In this document: piece after piece, positions 49,809 through 59,872 of the stretch
Numbering within the stretch: the first letter of the stretch is position 1
How the letters are laid out: each line of letters starts with the position of its first letter
NCBI RefSeq assembly: GCF_011390835.1
Contig: NZ_JAABRQ010000002.1
Span: forward strand, 62,001-126,000
Direction: 5' to 3'
DNA length: 64,000 nt
Source of the DNA: Hydrogenophaga sp.
GTDB taxonomy: Bacteria > Pseudomonadota > Gammaproteobacteria > Burkholderiales > Burkholderiaceae_C
The notes under the pieces: generated by a model
Told to the model about the DNA's origin: nothing
Seen by the model: only the letters and a program-made list of their open reading frames with translations
Database searches by the model: none
Translations under genes and position numbers: made by a program

Positions 49809-49856
49809 CGTCGGTACTGCGATCCACCGCCCCGGCACAACTTTTTTCGATCCACC

Positions 49857-50774
49857 ATGAGCGCTTCTACCCGGCAGGTTCGCCAATACCTCATCGGTCT
49901 CCAGGACCGCATCACCTCCACCGTCGCGGTGGTCGACGGTGGCCAGTTCGTGGTCGATCGCTGGAAAAAACCGGCTGGCGAAATGCTGCAAGGCAACGGC
50001 ATCACCCAGATCCTGGAAGGTGGTCCGGTGTTCGAGCGGGCGGGTGTTGGCTTTTCGCACGTGACCGGTCCGCACCTGCCGCCCTCGGCCACGCAGCACC
50101 GACCCGAGCTATCGGGTGCACCGTTCGAAGCCATGGGGGTCTCGCTGGTGTTCCATCCGCGCAACCCGCATGTGCCCACGGTGCACATGAACGTTCGCAT
50201 GATCGCGGCCAAGCCGGTCAACAGTCCTGCGGTGTGCTGGTTTGGCGGTGGCATGGACCTCACGCCTTATTACGGCCAGGAAGAAGATGCGGTGCATTTT
50301 CACCGCACCTGCAAGTCGGCTCTGGACCCGTTTGGTGTCGACAAGTACCCGCGCTTCAAGCGCTGGTGCGACGAGTATTTCTACCTCAAGCACCGGGACG
50401 AGCAGCGCGGCATCGGGGGCGTGTTTTACGACGACTTCGCCGAGTTCGGCTTCGACGGCAACTTCGCCATGATGCGCTCGGTGGGCGATGCTTTTCTTGA
50501 TGCCTACCTGCCCATCGTCGACCGCCGCCAGCGCATGCCTTACGGCGAGCGGGAGCGAGACTTCCAGCTCTATCGCCGCGGCCGCTACGTCGAATTCAAC
50601 CTCGTGTGGGATCGCGGCACCCATTTTGGCCTGCAGTCGGGCGGGCGCAGCGAGTCCATCCTGCTGTCCATGCCGCCGCTGGTGAGCTGGTCGTATCAGC
50701 GACAAAGTCAGCCCGGCACACCCGAAGAGCGTCTCTACAAAGAATTTCTGGTGCGCAAGGACTGGCTCGAATGA
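49857..50774 (+). CDS. hemF: coproporphyrinogen III oxidase, aerobic
   Basis: 305 residues. It oxidatively decarboxylates coproporphyrinogen III with O2 in haem synthesis. The family signatures [20 protein letters not shown] (here [20 protein letters not shown]), [20 protein letters not shown], and [18 protein letters not shown] are intact. It is followed by nadD with a four-base overlap (ATGA), so translation is coupled. Confidence 0.96.
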   Translation: MSASTRQVRQYLIGLQDRITSTVAVVDGGQFVVDRWKKPAGEMLQGNGITQILEGGPVFERAGVGFSHVTGPHLPPSATQHRPELSGAPFEAMGVSLVFHPRNPHVPTVHMNVRMIAAKPVNSPAVCWFGGGMDLTPYYGQEEDAVHFHRTCKSALDPFGVDKYPRFKRWCDEYFYLKHRDEQRGIGGVFYDDFAEFGFDGNFAMMRSVGDAFLDAYLPIVDRRQRMPYGERERDFQLYRRGRYVEFNLVWDRGTHFGLQSGGRSESILLSMPPLVSWSYQRQSQPGTPEERLYKEFLVRKDWLE

Positions 50775-51424
50775 GCGATTCGCCTGCGGGCTCAACGGTG
50801 CGGCGGGTGGGCATGTTTGGCGGCGCCTTCGACCCGCCGCATTGGGCCCATCGGTCGCTGGCCGAGGTGGCCTTGGCGCAACTGCATCTGGACGTGCTGC
50901 ACATCATGCCGACCGGCCAGGCCTGGCACAAGGCGCGGGTGCTGTCGCCCGCCGAACACCGCGTTGAGATGTGCCGCCTGGCCTTTGGCGACCTGCCCAG
51001 GACCCAGATCGACACTCGCGAGATGCACCGCGCAGGCCCAAGCTACACCGCCGACACCCTGAGTGAGCTCGCTGCCCAGTACCCCGGTGCCACGTTGTAC
51101 CTGGTGCTCGGCGCCGACCAGCTGCTGGCCTTCGAGCGCTGGGTGCGATGGGAAGACGTGCTGGGAAAGGCCACGCTGGCCGTGGCCAACCGCGCCACCC
51201 ACATCGGCGCCGACGCTCCGCTGGATCAGATGCAGGAAATGGACCTGTCTGGCGTGCGCCTGCCATTCGAACGGCTGTCCATGCCGCTCAAAAATATCAG
51301 CGCCACGGCGGTGCGTGCCCGGATTGGGCAGCCCGCGAGCCGCCACGGGCCGCTCGACGTTCTGGTGCCCGAGCCCGTCGCAAGCTATATTGAGCAACAT
51401 CACCTCTATCAAGACCCTACATGA
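50771..51424 (+). CDS. nadD: nicotinate-nucleotide adenylyltransferase
   Basis: 217 residues. It makes deamido-NAD from nicotinate mononucleotide and ATP. The nucleotidyltransferase signature appears as [21 protein letters not shown] (the usual GH motif is AH here) and [13 protein letters not shown] is the late ISSTAVR-like motif. It overlaps hemF and also overlaps rsfS at its stop (ATGA at 51421-51424). The AH variant at the catalytic histidine-rich loop keeps its second histidine and should still bind ATP. Confidence 0.94.
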   Translation: MSDSPAGSTVRRVGMFGGAFDPPHWAHRSLAEVALAQLHLDVLHIMPTGQAWHKARVLSPAEHRVEMCRLAFGDLPRTQIDTREMHRAGPSYTADTLSELAAQYPGATLYLVLGADQLLAFERWVRWEDVLGKATLAVANRATHIGADAPLDQMQEMDLSGVRLPFERLSMPLKNISATAVRARIGQPASRHGPLDVLVPEPVASYIEQHHLYQDPT

Positions 51425-52173
51425 GCAGCGAAACCACCGCCAAAAAAGACGTCCAGAAACTCCAGCGGGCCATCATTGATGGTCTTGAGGATGTCAAAGG
51501 GCAAGACATTGTGGTGTTCGACACCGAATCCCTTTCGCCCCTCTTTGAGCGGGTCATCATCGCCAGTGGCACCTCGAACCGCCAGACCAAGGCGCTGGCC
51601 GCCAGCGTTCGTGATGCGGTGCGCGAGGCGGGCTTTGACAAGCCCCGCATCGAGGGCGAAGACAACGGCGAATGGATCATCGTGGACTGTGGCGCTGCCG
51701 TGGCTCATGTGATGCAGCCAGTGATCCGGCAGTACTACCGCCTGGAAGAAATCTGGGGTGGCAAGCCGGTGCGCATGAAGCACGGCGCGCCCAAGCCTGT
51801 GCAGTCGGCCACCAAGCCGGTGGCAAAAAAGAAAGCCGCTGCCAAGAAGGGCAGCCCGGCGTCTGCGGCACCGGTACCCGCCAAAACGGTGGTTCGCCAG
51901 CAGGCCAAGGCCACCGCCGTGGCAGCCCAGAAGGCACCCGCTAGGAAAGCGGCACCGGTCAAGTCGGCAGCAGGCAAGGCGGCGGTGCGCAAGGCCCCCG
52001 CCAAGACAACAGCCAAGACAGCGACCAAGGCGCCAGTGAAGTCCACTCCCAAAGCGGCTGTGAAAACGGTCGTGATCAAGGCCAAGGCGGCGAAGCCCGG
52101 TGCCAAGACCAGCGCGAAGCCGGGCGCCAGGAAAACCTCGGCCGTCAAGTCGCCCGCCCGCAAAAAGGCATGA
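51421..52173 (+). CDS. rsfS: ribosome silencing factor RsfS with H1-like tail
   Basis: 250 residues, over twice the normal length. Residues 1-118 form the RsfS domain ([54 protein letters not shown]), which binds ribosomal protein uL14 and blocks 50S joining. Residues 121-250 are a low-complexity Lys/Ala/Pro tail ([43 protein letters not shown]) resembling histone H1 or AlgP proteins. The reading frame is fixed by the four-base overlap with rlmH, so the tail is translated and not a frameshift. Tails of this type exist in some Burkholderiales; their role is unknown. Confidence 0.94.
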   Translation: MSSETTAKKDVQKLQRAIIDGLEDVKGQDIVVFDTESLSPLFERVIIASGTSNRQTKALAASVRDAVREAGFDKPRIEGEDNGEWIIVDCGAAVAHVMQPVIRQYYRLEEIWGGKPVRMKHGAPKPVQSATKPVAKKKAAAKKGSPASAAPVPAKTVVRQQAKATAVAAQKAPARKAAPVKSAAGKAAVRKAPAKTTAKTATKAPVKSTPKAAVKTVVIKAKAAKPGAKTSAKPGARKTSAVKSPARKKA

Positions 52174-52637
52174 AGCTGCTGATCGTCGCGGTCGGGCAGC
52201 GCATGCCCGACTGGGCTCAGAGTGCCTACGACGATTACGCCAAACGATTTCCGCCCGAACTTCGGGTCGATATCAAGACCGTAAAGACCGAAACCCGCGG
52301 CTCCAAAACGCTCGAAACACTGCTGTCGGCCGAGCGCGATCGCATTCAGGCAGTGTTGCCCCGGGGGTGTCGCGTGGTGGTGCTCGACGAGCGCGGCACG
52401 GCTCTCACCACGCAGGCGCTGGCCGAGCAACTGCGTGGCTGGCAGCTGGAAGCAATCGATGTCGCGCTCGTGATCGGCGGCCCCGATGGCCTGGAACCCG
52501 CGTTTCGCGCGGCCGCGCACCAGCGCATCCGCTTGTCCGACCTGACCTTGCCGCACGCGCTGGCCCGGGTACTGCTGATCGAACAGCTCTACCGCGCCTG
52601 GTCGATCAACGCCGGGCACCCTTATCACCGGGAGTGA
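52170..52637 (+). CDS. rlmH: 23S rRNA pseudouridine 1915 N3-methyltransferase
   Basis: 155 residues, the standard length. It methylates pseudouridine 1915 in 23S rRNA. SPOUT-fold landmarks are [55 protein letters not shown] and the C-terminal GHPYHRE. Its ATG overlaps the rsfS stop by four bases. The maf gene follows after 45 bp. Confidence 0.97.
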   Translation: MKLLIVAVGQRMPDWAQSAYDDYAKRFPPELRVDIKTVKTETRGSKTLETLLSAERDRIQAVLPRGCRVVVLDERGTALTTQALAEQLRGWQLEAIDVALVIGGPDGLEPAFRAAAHQRIRLSDLTLPHALARVLLIEQLYRAWSINAGHPYHRE

Positions 52638-52682
52638 GGCGGTGGCTTTGCCCTCCGCGACCACGTTCAAAGGTTCCGCTTC

Positions 52683-53306
52683 ATGCCGCCCAGCCCCATG
52701 ATTTATCTCGCGTCCCAAAGTCCGCGCCGCCTCCAGTTGCTCGAGCAGTGGGGCGTTCGCTGCGAGCTGCTGCTGCCCGATGTTGATGAGGACGTGGAGT
52801 CGCTCGAAGCCGTGTCGCCCGGCGAGGCGCCAGCGGCCTATGTGCAGCGGGTCACCGCGCTCAAGCTGCAGGCGGCGCTGGCGCGCCTGAGGCGACGCGG
52901 ACTGGCGCAGGCGCCCGTGCTGTGTGCCGACACCACCGTGGCCCTCGGCCGGCGCATCCTGGGCAAGCCGCAGGACGCAGCTGAGGCGCGCGCCATGCTG
53001 GCCGATCTGTCAGGCCGAGAACACCGAGTGCTGACCGCGGTGGCAGTGGGCAAGCTGGCGGGTCGGAGCACCCGCAGCTGGGCGGCGCTGTCGGTGTCGC
53101 GGGTGCGGTTTGCCACATTGAGCCCGACACAGATTCGGCGCTATGTGGCCACCGGCGAACCCATGGGCAAGGCGGGAGCCTACGCCATTCAGGGCCTGGC
53201 GGCGCTGTGGACGCCTCGCATCAGCGGCAGCTACTCGGGCATCATGGGCCTGCCTGCGAGCGAGACGGCGCAGGTGCTGGCCGCCGCTGGCGTGCCCCTG
53301 ATTTGA
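52683..53306 (+). CDS. maf: Maf-family nucleoside triphosphate pyrophosphatase
   Basis: 207 residues; the signature [19 protein letters not shown] is at the N-terminus, and [20 protein letters not shown] and [20 protein letters not shown] follow. It removes non-canonical nucleotides, most likely acting on dTTP/UTP-type substrates. ATG 52683 is preceded by AAAGG; ATG 52698 is an alternative. The gap before rng is 40 bp. Confidence 0.95.
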   Translation: MPPSPMIYLASQSPRRLQLLEQWGVRCELLLPDVDEDVESLEAVSPGEAPAAYVQRVTALKLQAALARLRRRGLAQAPVLCADTTVALGRRILGKPQDAAEARAMLADLSGREHRVLTAVAVGKLAGRSTRSWAALSVSRVRFATLSPTQIRRYVATGEPMGKAGAYAIQGLAALWTPRISGSYSGIMGLPASETAQVLAAAGVPLI

Positions 53307-53346
53307 GTCGACGCCCTCACCACCACACGATGCGAGACGCCACACG

Positions 53347-54900
53347 ATGAGCCAGGAAATTCTGATCAATTGGGCACCGCAGGAAACGCGGGTGGCGGTG
53401 GTGGAGCAGGGCGCAGTGCAAGAGGTGCACCTGGAGCGCACGCTGGAGCGTGGCCTGGTGGGCAATGTTTACCTGGGCAAGGTGTCCAGAGTGCTGCCGG
53501 GCATGCAATCGGCTTTCATCGACATCGGGCTGGACCGCGCGGCGTTCCTGCATGTGGCCGATCTCATGCCCAACATCACCGCCAAGCACGCCGCGCCGCG
53601 AGCTCGTGAGTCCACGCCGGCCCAGCCGGCGGTGGACACACTGCCCGCCCAGGGCGGCAACCCGCGTGTGCTGCCACCAGACCCGGTGCTGCCCATTGAG
53701 CGCCAGATCTTTGAGGGTCAGGCGCTGATGGTGCAGGTGCTGAAGGACCCGATCGGCAGCAAGGGCGCGCGCCTCACCGCGCAGATCAGTATCGCGGGGC
53801 GGCTGCTGGTGTTCCTGCCCCAGGACAACCACATCGGCGTGTCGCAAAAGATTCCTGCGGCGCAGCGCGAGGCCTTGCGGCAACGCGTGGCCGCACTGGC
53901 GGCGCCGCCGGGTGGCGGCGCACCGGGCGGTTTCATCTTGCGTACCAACGCCGAAGACGCCAGCAACGAGGAACTGTCGGACGACATCGCCTACCTGCGC
54001 AAGACCTGGCAGCGCATCAGGGAGGCGGCCACGCGTCAGCCGCCGCCGACCATGCTGCACGAAGACCTGAACCTCATGCATCGCGTGCTGCGCGATCTGG
54101 TGGGCAGCCAGACGCAGAGCATCCGCATTGACTCGCGCGAACAGCATGGGCTGATGCGGGCCTTTGCCGCCGAGTTCATGCCGGACACGGTGGAGAAGAT
54201 CCAGCACTACGCGGGTGAACGCCCCATCTTTGATCTGTTCAACATCGACGAAGACATTGTGCGGGCGCTCAGCCGGCGGGTCGATCTGAAATCCGGCGGC
54301 TACCTGGTGATCGACCAGACCGAGGCGCTGACCACGGTCGATGTGAACACCGGCGGTTTTGTCGGTGCGCGCAACTTCGACGACACCATCTTCCGCACGA
54401 ACCTCGAAGCGGCACAGGCCATCGCCAGGCAGCTGAGACTGCGCAACTTGGGTGGCATCGTCATCGTGGATTTCATTGACATGTTGCGCGAGGACCACTG
54501 CGAGGCGGTATTGTCCGAGTTCCGCAAGCAGCTGGCGCGCGACCGCGTCAAGACCATGACGGGCGGTTTCTCCCAGCTCGGCCTAGTGGAGATGACGCGC
54601 AAGCGCACCCGCGAGTCGCTGGCGCAGCTGCTCAGCGAACCATGCGCTGCGTGCAGTGGCCGGGGCGTGGTCAAAACAGCGCGCAGCCTGTGCTACGACA
54701 TCTTGCGCGAGATCCTGCGTGAGGCGCGCGCATTCAACCCGCGAGAGTTTCGTGTCATCGCTTCACCCCAGGTGGTCGAGCTGTTTCTGGATGAAGAAAG
54801 TCAGCACCTGGCTGGCTTGTCGGATTTTGTTGGCAAGCCGATTTCGCTCCAGGCCGACAGCGCCATGACGCAAGAGCAATACGATATTGTGTTGATCTGA
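53347..54900 (+). CDS. rng: ribonuclease G
   Basis: 517 residues, slightly longer than the usual 489 due to an insert around residues 80-115 (RARESTPAQPAVDT, PRVLPPDPVLP) inside the S1 domain. The S1 start GLVGNVYLGKVSRVLPGM, the catalytic aspartates in LTTVDVNTGGFVG and IVIVDFIDMLRED, and a zinc-link CAAC (cysteines 433 and 436) in SEPCAACSGRG are intact. It processes 16S rRNA and some mRNAs. The Shine-Dalgarno is weak, fitting expression from upstream in the run. Confidence 0.95.
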   Translation: MSQEILINWAPQETRVAVVEQGAVQEVHLERTLERGLVGNVYLGKVSRVLPGMQSAFIDIGLDRAAFLHVADLMPNITAKHAAPRARESTPAQPAVDTLPAQGGNPRVLPPDPVLPIERQIFEGQALMVQVLKDPIGSKGARLTAQISIAGRLLVFLPQDNHIGVSQKIPAAQREALRQRVAALAAPPGGGAPGGFILRTNAEDASNEELSDDIAYLRKTWQRIREAATRQPPPTMLHEDLNLMHRVLRDLVGSQTQSIRIDSREQHGLMRAFAAEFMPDTVEKIQHYAGERPIFDLFNIDEDIVRALSRRVDLKSGGYLVIDQTEALTTVDVNTGGFVGARNFDDTIFRTNLEAAQAIARQLRLRNLGGIVIVDFIDMLREDHCEAVLSEFRKQLARDRVKTMTGGFSQLGLVEMTRKRTRESLAQLLSEPCAACSGRGVVKTARSLCYDILREILREARAFNPREFRVIASPQVVELFLDEESQHLAGLSDFVGKPISLQADSAMTQEQYDIVLI

Positions 54901-54985
54901 ATCCCCCTTGCGCCGCCGCGCGGCTTCGCCCAGGGGGACCACGCCTTTTGCCCGGCCGAGCCGGTTCCACGGCGTGTGCTGACCC
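54901..54985. repeat. GC-rich dispersed repeat (copy 2) after rng
   Basis: Begins TCCCCCT and later has AGGGGGA, giving a large hairpin with an inner GCGCCGC/GCGGC part, then GCCCGGCCGAGCCGG. It closely resembles 48400-48480. It lies between convergent rng and msbA and could terminate both. Confidence 0.55.
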
Positions 54986-55038
54986 ATTGCCCCTCGCTCC
55001 GGTGCCATTGTTTGTAGAGCGCGGCTGGCTTGGCCAGC

Positions 55039-56844
55039 TCAGCCTGAGGTGCTCAGGCCTTGTGAATGCAGCCGTGCATACAGGCCGTCGGCTGCAATGA
55101 GTTCGGCGTGGCTGCCTTGCTCAACGATGTGGCCATCGGCCAGCACCACGACGCGGTCGGCGTGTTCGATGGTGGACAGGCGGTGGGCGATCACGAGGGT
55201 GGTACGGCCCTTCATGAGCTTGGCGAGTGCGTCTTGTACCAGGCGCTCGGACTCGTTGTCGAGTGCTGAGGTGGCTTCGTCGAGGATGAGGATGGGCGCA
55301 TCTTTGTAGATGGCGCGGGCGATCGCCAGGCGCTGGCGCTGACCGCCCGAAAGTTCGGCGGCGTTGTGCCCGACTGTGGTGTGGATGCCTTGCGGCAGGC
55401 GGTCAATCAGCTCCCCGAGATTGGCCGAATTGAGCGCGGCATGCACCCGCAGCTCATCGATTTCGTTGGAGCCGGCGCCGAGGGCTACGTTGGCCGCCAG
55501 GCTGTCGTTGAGCATCACCACGTCCTGGGTCACCATCGCAAACTGGCTGCGCAGACTGGCCAGGTCCCAGTCGGTCAGGGGCACGCCGTCGAGCAGCACG
55601 CTGCCATGTTCGAGTTCGACGAAGCGCGGCAGCAGGTTGATCAGCGTGGTCTTGCCCGATCCGGACGGGCCGACAAAGGCCACCACCTCACCAGGTGTGA
55701 CCACAAGACTCACGCCACGCAGCGCGGCCGGGCCTTCGGCGTCGGCAGCCAAGCCGCCCTCGCTCTCACGCCGGGCGTAGCGGACCCACACGCTGTCAAG
55801 CTCCAGACGTCCTTCGGCGCGGTTGGCTTGGTGCGCGCCGCCGATCTGATCGGGCGTGCCTTCGATCAAGGCCAGACCTCGCTCCAGTGCGGTCAGGCCG
55901 CGGGTAATCGGCCCGGCGATCTCGGCCAGCTGGCGGATCGGCGTGATCAGCATCAGCATGGCGGTGACAAACGCCACAAAGTTGCCCACCGTGACGCCGC
56001 TGCTGCTGCTCTGCCACAACGCCGTGGTGATCACGGCAGAGAGGGCGGCCGCTGCCAGAATCTGGGTCAGCGGGGTCATGGCGGCCTGTGCCACCGTCGA
56101 TTTCAGCGCCAGCCGGCGCAGTTGCAGGCTCAGGCCGTCAAAGCGCTGCGCCTGGCGGGCCTGGGCGCCGTGCAGCCGCACCATGCGGTGCGCCAGCGCG
56201 TTTTCCTCCACCACATAAGCCAGCTCGTCGGTGGCGCTCTGGGTGCTCTTCGTGAGCGTGTAGAGGCGGCGCGAGAGCACCCGCATCACCAGCACCAGAG
56301 GCGGAAACAGCAGGAGAACGATCAGTGTGAGCTTCCAGTTCAGGAACAGCAGATAGCCAAGCAACGCCAGCACGGTGAGGCCGCCCTTGGCCAGGGTGAG
56401 GAAGGCGCCCACCAGCATGGCTGAGCCGGTCTGTACCTCGTAGACCAGGGTGTTGGAGAGTTTGCTGGCGCTTTGCTGGGCGAACAGCGAGAGCTCAGCA
56501 TGACCCAGCTTGGCCATCATGGCCCGGCGCAGGTTCAGAATGCCCAGGCTCGCGGTGTGCGCCAGTGCGTACTGAGCGATGAACACCGCGGCGCCGCGCA
56601 GTCCAAACAGCCCGATCAGCGCCACCGGCACCATCCACAGGGCAATCGCGCCATCGGTGAAGCCTCTGTCGAGCAGGGTCTTGAGCAGCGCCGGAATCAT
56701 CGGCTCGGTGAGAGCGCCGGCCAGCGTGGCTACCGCCGCCAGCGCGATGCCGCCGCGTGCCGCGCTGAAGTAGGGCCATAGGCGCAGCAGGCGTTTGCGC
56801 ACCGAATCCACGGGCAGGGCGGTGTCGGTATCGGGCGGATTCAA
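55039..56844 (-). CDS. msbA: lipid A exporter MsbA
   Basis: 601 residues. An N-terminal six-helix membrane domain (about 20-320) is followed by an ATPase domain with Walker [10 protein letters not shown], the Q-loop [14 protein letters not shown], signature [15 protein letters not shown], Walker [13 protein letters not shown] and the histidine in [14 protein letters not shown]. It flips lipid A across the inner membrane. Divergent from tolB by 217 bp. The gene is not next to lpxK here, unlike many gammaproteobacteria. Confidence 0.95.
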   Translation of the reverse strand: MNPPDTDTALPVDSVRKRLLRLWPYFSAARGGIALAAVATLAGALTEPMIPALLKTLLDRGFTDGAIALWMVPVALIGLFGLRGAAVFIAQYALAHTASLGILNLRRAMMAKLGHAELSLFAQQSASKLSNTLVYEVQTGSAMLVGAFLTLAKGGLTVLALLGYLLFLNWKLTLIVLLLFPPLVLVMRVLSRRLYTLTKSTQSATDELAYVVEENALAHRMVRLHGAQARQAQRFDGLSLQLRRLALKSTVAQAAMTPLTQILAAAALSAVITTALWQSSSSGVTVGNFVAFVTAMLMLITPIRQLAEIAGPITRGLTALERGLALIEGTPDQIGGAHQANRAEGRLELDSVWVRYARRESEGGLAADAEGPAALRGVSLVVTPGEVVAFVGPSGSGKTTLINLLPRFVELEHGSVLLDGVPLTDWDLASLRSQFAMVTQDVVMLNDSLAANVALGAGSNEIDELRVHAALNSANLGELIDRLPQGIHTTVGHNAAELSGGQRQRLAIARAIYKDAPILILDEATSALDNESERLVQDALAKLMKGRTTLVIAHRLSTIEHADRVVVLADGHIVEQGSHAELIAADGLYARLHSQGLSTSG

Positions 56845-57061
56845 GGGCAGGTGTTTCGCAAAGTTCGAGGGACGGGGAACATTCTGGCGGTCAGGAGGTC
56901 AGCGCAAAGGGCTTGTGGCGATCGTTGATGTTTGGCATTTGGGCCTGCGCTGGTGCAGCACACATCTTGTCACGGGACGCCAAAACCCCTCCGTTATTAT
57001 CGGTTGCAGTGGTGTAGCGCTGGCCAAGCTGCTCAGCACTGGATTGTTTGCAAGATTAAGG

Positions 57062-58378
57062 ATGCTCGATTTGACCCGTTTGAACCCTTGGGCACCCACA
57101 CAACGCCGCCACCTGCTGGGTGCTGCGGCCGCGCTCCCCTTCATCAGCTGGCCGCTGCGCGAGGCCGCTGCCCAGTTCCGTGTCGAAGTCTCCGGCGTCG
57201 GTCTCACCCAGTTCCCGTTCTCCGTGGTGGCCTTCCGTGGCAACGACGCTGCCAGCGAAGACATCGCGGCCATCGTGCGCGCCGACCTGGAGCGCAGTGG
57301 CCAGTTCCGTTTTGTGGCCCCAGCACCGGGCGCACTCGACGAAACCTCGCGACCGGACCTATCACCGTGGCGCGACAAAGGCGCCGACTCGCTGGTCACC
57401 GGCAGCGTCATGCGCCTGGCCGACGGCCGCTTCGATGTGCGTTTTCGCCTCTGGGACGTGGTGCGTGGGCAGGACCTGGGGGGCTTGAGCTACCCGGTGG
57501 CTGCGCAGGCGCTTCGACTCGCCTCCCACCGCATTGCCGACTACGTGTTCGAAAAGCTCACGGGTGAGAAGGGCGTTTTTTCCACCCGCATCGCCTACGT
57601 GACCAAGGCTGGCACCCGCCACACGCTGTGGGTGGCCGATGCCGACGGCGAGGGTGCCCGCTCTGCGCTCAGCAGCCCCGAGCCCATCATTTCGCCCAAC
57701 TGGGCGCCTAACGGATCGCAGCTGGCCTACGTGTCGTTCGAGGCGCGCAAGCCGGTGATCTATGCCCACGATGTGGCCACGGGCCGGCGCCGGCTGCTGG
57801 CGAACTTCAAGGGCTCCAACAGCGCACCGGCATGGTCACCCGATGGCCGCCAGCTGGTGGCCACGTTGTCCCTGTCGGGCAATGCCCAGATCTACGTTAT
57901 GGACGCCACTGGCGGCGACCCCAAGCGCCTCACTCAGACGTCCAGCATCGACACCGAGCCGGTGTTCAGCGCCGACGGCAAAACGATCTTTTTCGTTAGC
58001 GACCGCGGTGGGTCACCGCAGATCTACCGGATGGACGCTGGTGGCGGCAATGCCAAGCGCCTGACCTTCAACGGCAACTACAACATTTCGCCCTCGGCCA
58101 GTCCCGATGGGCGCTGGCTTGCATTCATTTCACGCGTCAACGGCGCGTTTCGACTGCACGTGCTGGAGCTGGCCAGTGGCAACGTCACCGCCATCAGCGA
58201 AACCAGTGCCGACGAGAGTCCGAGTTTTGCGCCCAACAGCCGCATGATCATTTACGCCACGCGCGACAAGGGCCAGGAGGCGCTGATGACCACCAGCGTG
58301 GACGGCCGCATCAAGTCCCGCCTGGCGGGTGCTCAGGGCGATATCCGGGAGCCCGAGTGGGGCCCCTTTCTCCGCTGA
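57062..58378 (+). CDS. tolB: TolB beta-propeller of Tol-Pal
   Basis: 438 residues from ATG 57062. The signal region includes [15 protein letters not shown], a twin-arginine-like pattern, and cleavage near AAA-QF at 36. The mature start [16 protein letters not shown] and repeated propeller motifs ([45 protein letters not shown]) identify TolB. It acts with Pal and TolA in outer-membrane constriction. A 57-bp gap leads to pal. Confidence 0.95.
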   Translation: MLDLTRLNPWAPTQRRHLLGAAAALPFISWPLREAAAQFRVEVSGVGLTQFPFSVVAFRGNDAASEDIAAIVRADLERSGQFRFVAPAPGALDETSRPDLSPWRDKGADSLVTGSVMRLADGRFDVRFRLWDVVRGQDLGGLSYPVAAQALRLASHRIADYVFEKLTGEKGVFSTRIAYVTKAGTRHTLWVADADGEGARSALSSPEPIISPNWAPNGSQLAYVSFEARKPVIYAHDVATGRRRLLANFKGSNSAPAWSPDGRQLVATLSLSGNAQIYVMDATGGDPKRLTQTSSIDTEPVFSADGKTIFFVSDRGGSPQIYRMDAGGGNAKRLTFNGNYNISPSASPDGRWLAFISRVNGAFRLHVLELASGNVTAISETSADESPSFAPNSRMIIYATRDKGQEALMTTSVDGRIKSRLAGAQGDIREPEWGPFLR

Positions 58379-58435
58379 GCAGGCCGGCCCGACCTCCCGC
58401 TCATGACCCCACCTCAAGTCACACAAGGAACCAAC

Positions 58436-59032
58436 ATGACTTTCAGCATTCGCCTTAACGAATCCGCAAACCCCGGACTCGCCCGCCGATTTCTCACAAG
58501 CTTAAGTGTGTGCGCCTGCGCCCTGGTGCTCGCTGCCTGCGGTACCAACGTCAAGCTCGACGAGGTCCCGGTGCAGGACCGCAGCGGCACGGCCGTGAGC
58601 CCCTTGGGAGCCGGCTCAGCCGCGGGCGGCACCGCCGGTGCGGCCGGCGCGGGCGGAGTGTCTGGCGTTGAGGTCGGCTCCAACGCTTCTGCCCAGCCCG
58701 CATCGCTGGAACGCATCGTGTACTTTGACTACGACAGTTTTGTGATCCGGCCCGAGTTCGCGGCGAGCTTGGAAGCCAATGCCCGTTACCTGAACGCCAA
58801 CACCAGCCGCCGGGTGGCACTGGAAGGCCACACCGACGAGCGCGGTGGGCGCGAATACAACCTGGCGCTGGGCCAGAAGCGTGCCGAAGCGGTGCGCCGA
58901 GCGCTGGGTCTGCTGGGCGTGAGCGACAGCCAGATGGAGGCGGTGAGTTTCGGCGAAGAAAAGCCAGCGATGACGGGCTTTGATGAACCCTCGTTTGCCA
59001 AGAACCGCCGCGTCGAACTGACCTACCGTTGA
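58436..59032 (+). CDS. pal: peptidoglycan-associated lipoprotein Pal
   Basis: 198 residues from ATG 58436, with AAGGA upstream. Lipobox LVLAAC with Cys35. The OmpA-like domain has VYFDYDSFVIRPEFAASLE and HTDERGGREYNLALGQKRAEAV, which bind peptidoglycan. It anchors the outer membrane to the wall with Tol. A glycine-rich linker GAGSAAGGTAGAAGAGG lies at about 60-80. cpoB follows, its start lying 5 bp after the pal stop. Confidence 0.96.
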   Translation: MTFSIRLNESANPGLARRFLTSLSVCACALVLAACGTNVKLDEVPVQDRSGTAVSPLGAGSAAGGTAGAAGAGGVSGVEVGSNASAQPASLERIVYFDYDSFVIRPEFAASLEANARYLNANTSRRVALEGHTDERGGREYNLALGQKRAEAVRRALGLLGVSDSQMEAVSFGEEKPAMTGFDEPSFAKNRRVELTYR

Positions 59033-59037
59033 ATACC

Positions 59038-59832
59038 ATGCGCCTGCCCCAGCCTCATGTGCACCGACTGATCCCGCTTGCTTCGCTTGCGCTGGCCCTG
59101 ACCTGGCCACTGCAGGCCCATGCCCTGTTTGGCGACGACGAGGCCCGCAAGGCCATCATCGAACTGCGCCAAAAGGTCGATGCCAACCAGCAGGCCGCCG
59201 AAGCGGCCCGCAAGGCGCTGGAGACCAGCAAGCAGGACAATGACGCCACCACGCGCCGCAGCCTGCTGGAGCTGTCCAACCAGATCGAACAGCTGCGTGC
59301 CGAGATGGCGCGGCTGCGTGGGCTCAACGAGCAGCTCGCGCGTGAAGTGTCTGAACTACAGCGCCAGCAAAAAGATGTGCAGACAGGTCTGGACGAGCGC
59401 CTGCGCCAGGTCGAACCGATCAAGATCACGCACGATGAGGTGAGCTTCACCGCCGCCCCAGCAGAGAAGCGCGAGTTCGACGCGGCGCTGGAGCAGCTGC
59501 GCCGCTCCGAATTTACCGCCTCGATCGATGCTTATGCTGCGTTTCTGCGCCGCTATCCGCAGAGTGGCTACACGCCGTCGGCGCTGTACTGGCTGGGCAA
59601 TGCCCAGTACGCCACGCGGGCTTATGCGGCGGCGCTGGAAACGCATCGGCGACTGGTCACCCAGTTTCCGAGCCACGTGCGCACCCCCGAGGCTTTGCTG
59701 GCCATGGCGAACAGCCAGGTCGAGCTCAAAGACACAAAAGGTGCCCGCCGTACGCTGGACCAGCTGGTGAAGGATCACCCTCAGTCCGAAGCGGCCACCG
59801 CCGGCAAGGAGCGGCTCGCGCGCCTGCGCTGA
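59038..59832 (+). CDS. cpoB: Tol-Pal system protein CpoB/YbgF
   Basis: 264 residues from ATG 59038. A signal peptide cut near AHA at 30, then a coiled coil (about 35-115: AIIELRQKVDANQQAAEAAR, EIQQLR-like heptads) and TPR repeats (LEQLRRSEFTASIDAYAAFL, YTPSALYWLGNAQYATRAYAA). It couples Tol activity to peptidoglycan synthesis by PBP1B in E. coli. The yeeE-like gene starts 40 bp downstream. Confidence 0.93.
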   Translation: MRLPQPHVHRLIPLASLALALTWPLQAHALFGDDEARKAIIELRQKVDANQQAAEAARKALETSKQDNDATTRRSLLELSNQIEQLRAEMARLRGLNEQLAREVSELQRQQKDVQTGLDERLRQVEPIKITHDEVSFTAAPAEKREFDAALEQLRRSEFTASIDAYAAFLRRYPQSGYTPSALYWLGNAQYATRAYAAALETHRRLVTQFPSHVRTPEALLAMANSQVELKDTKGARRTLDQLVKDHPQSEAATAGKERLARLR

Positions 59833-59872
59833 GTGCGCTGGCTGGGAGTAGGGCTCCTGGCCTGCTCCTACA

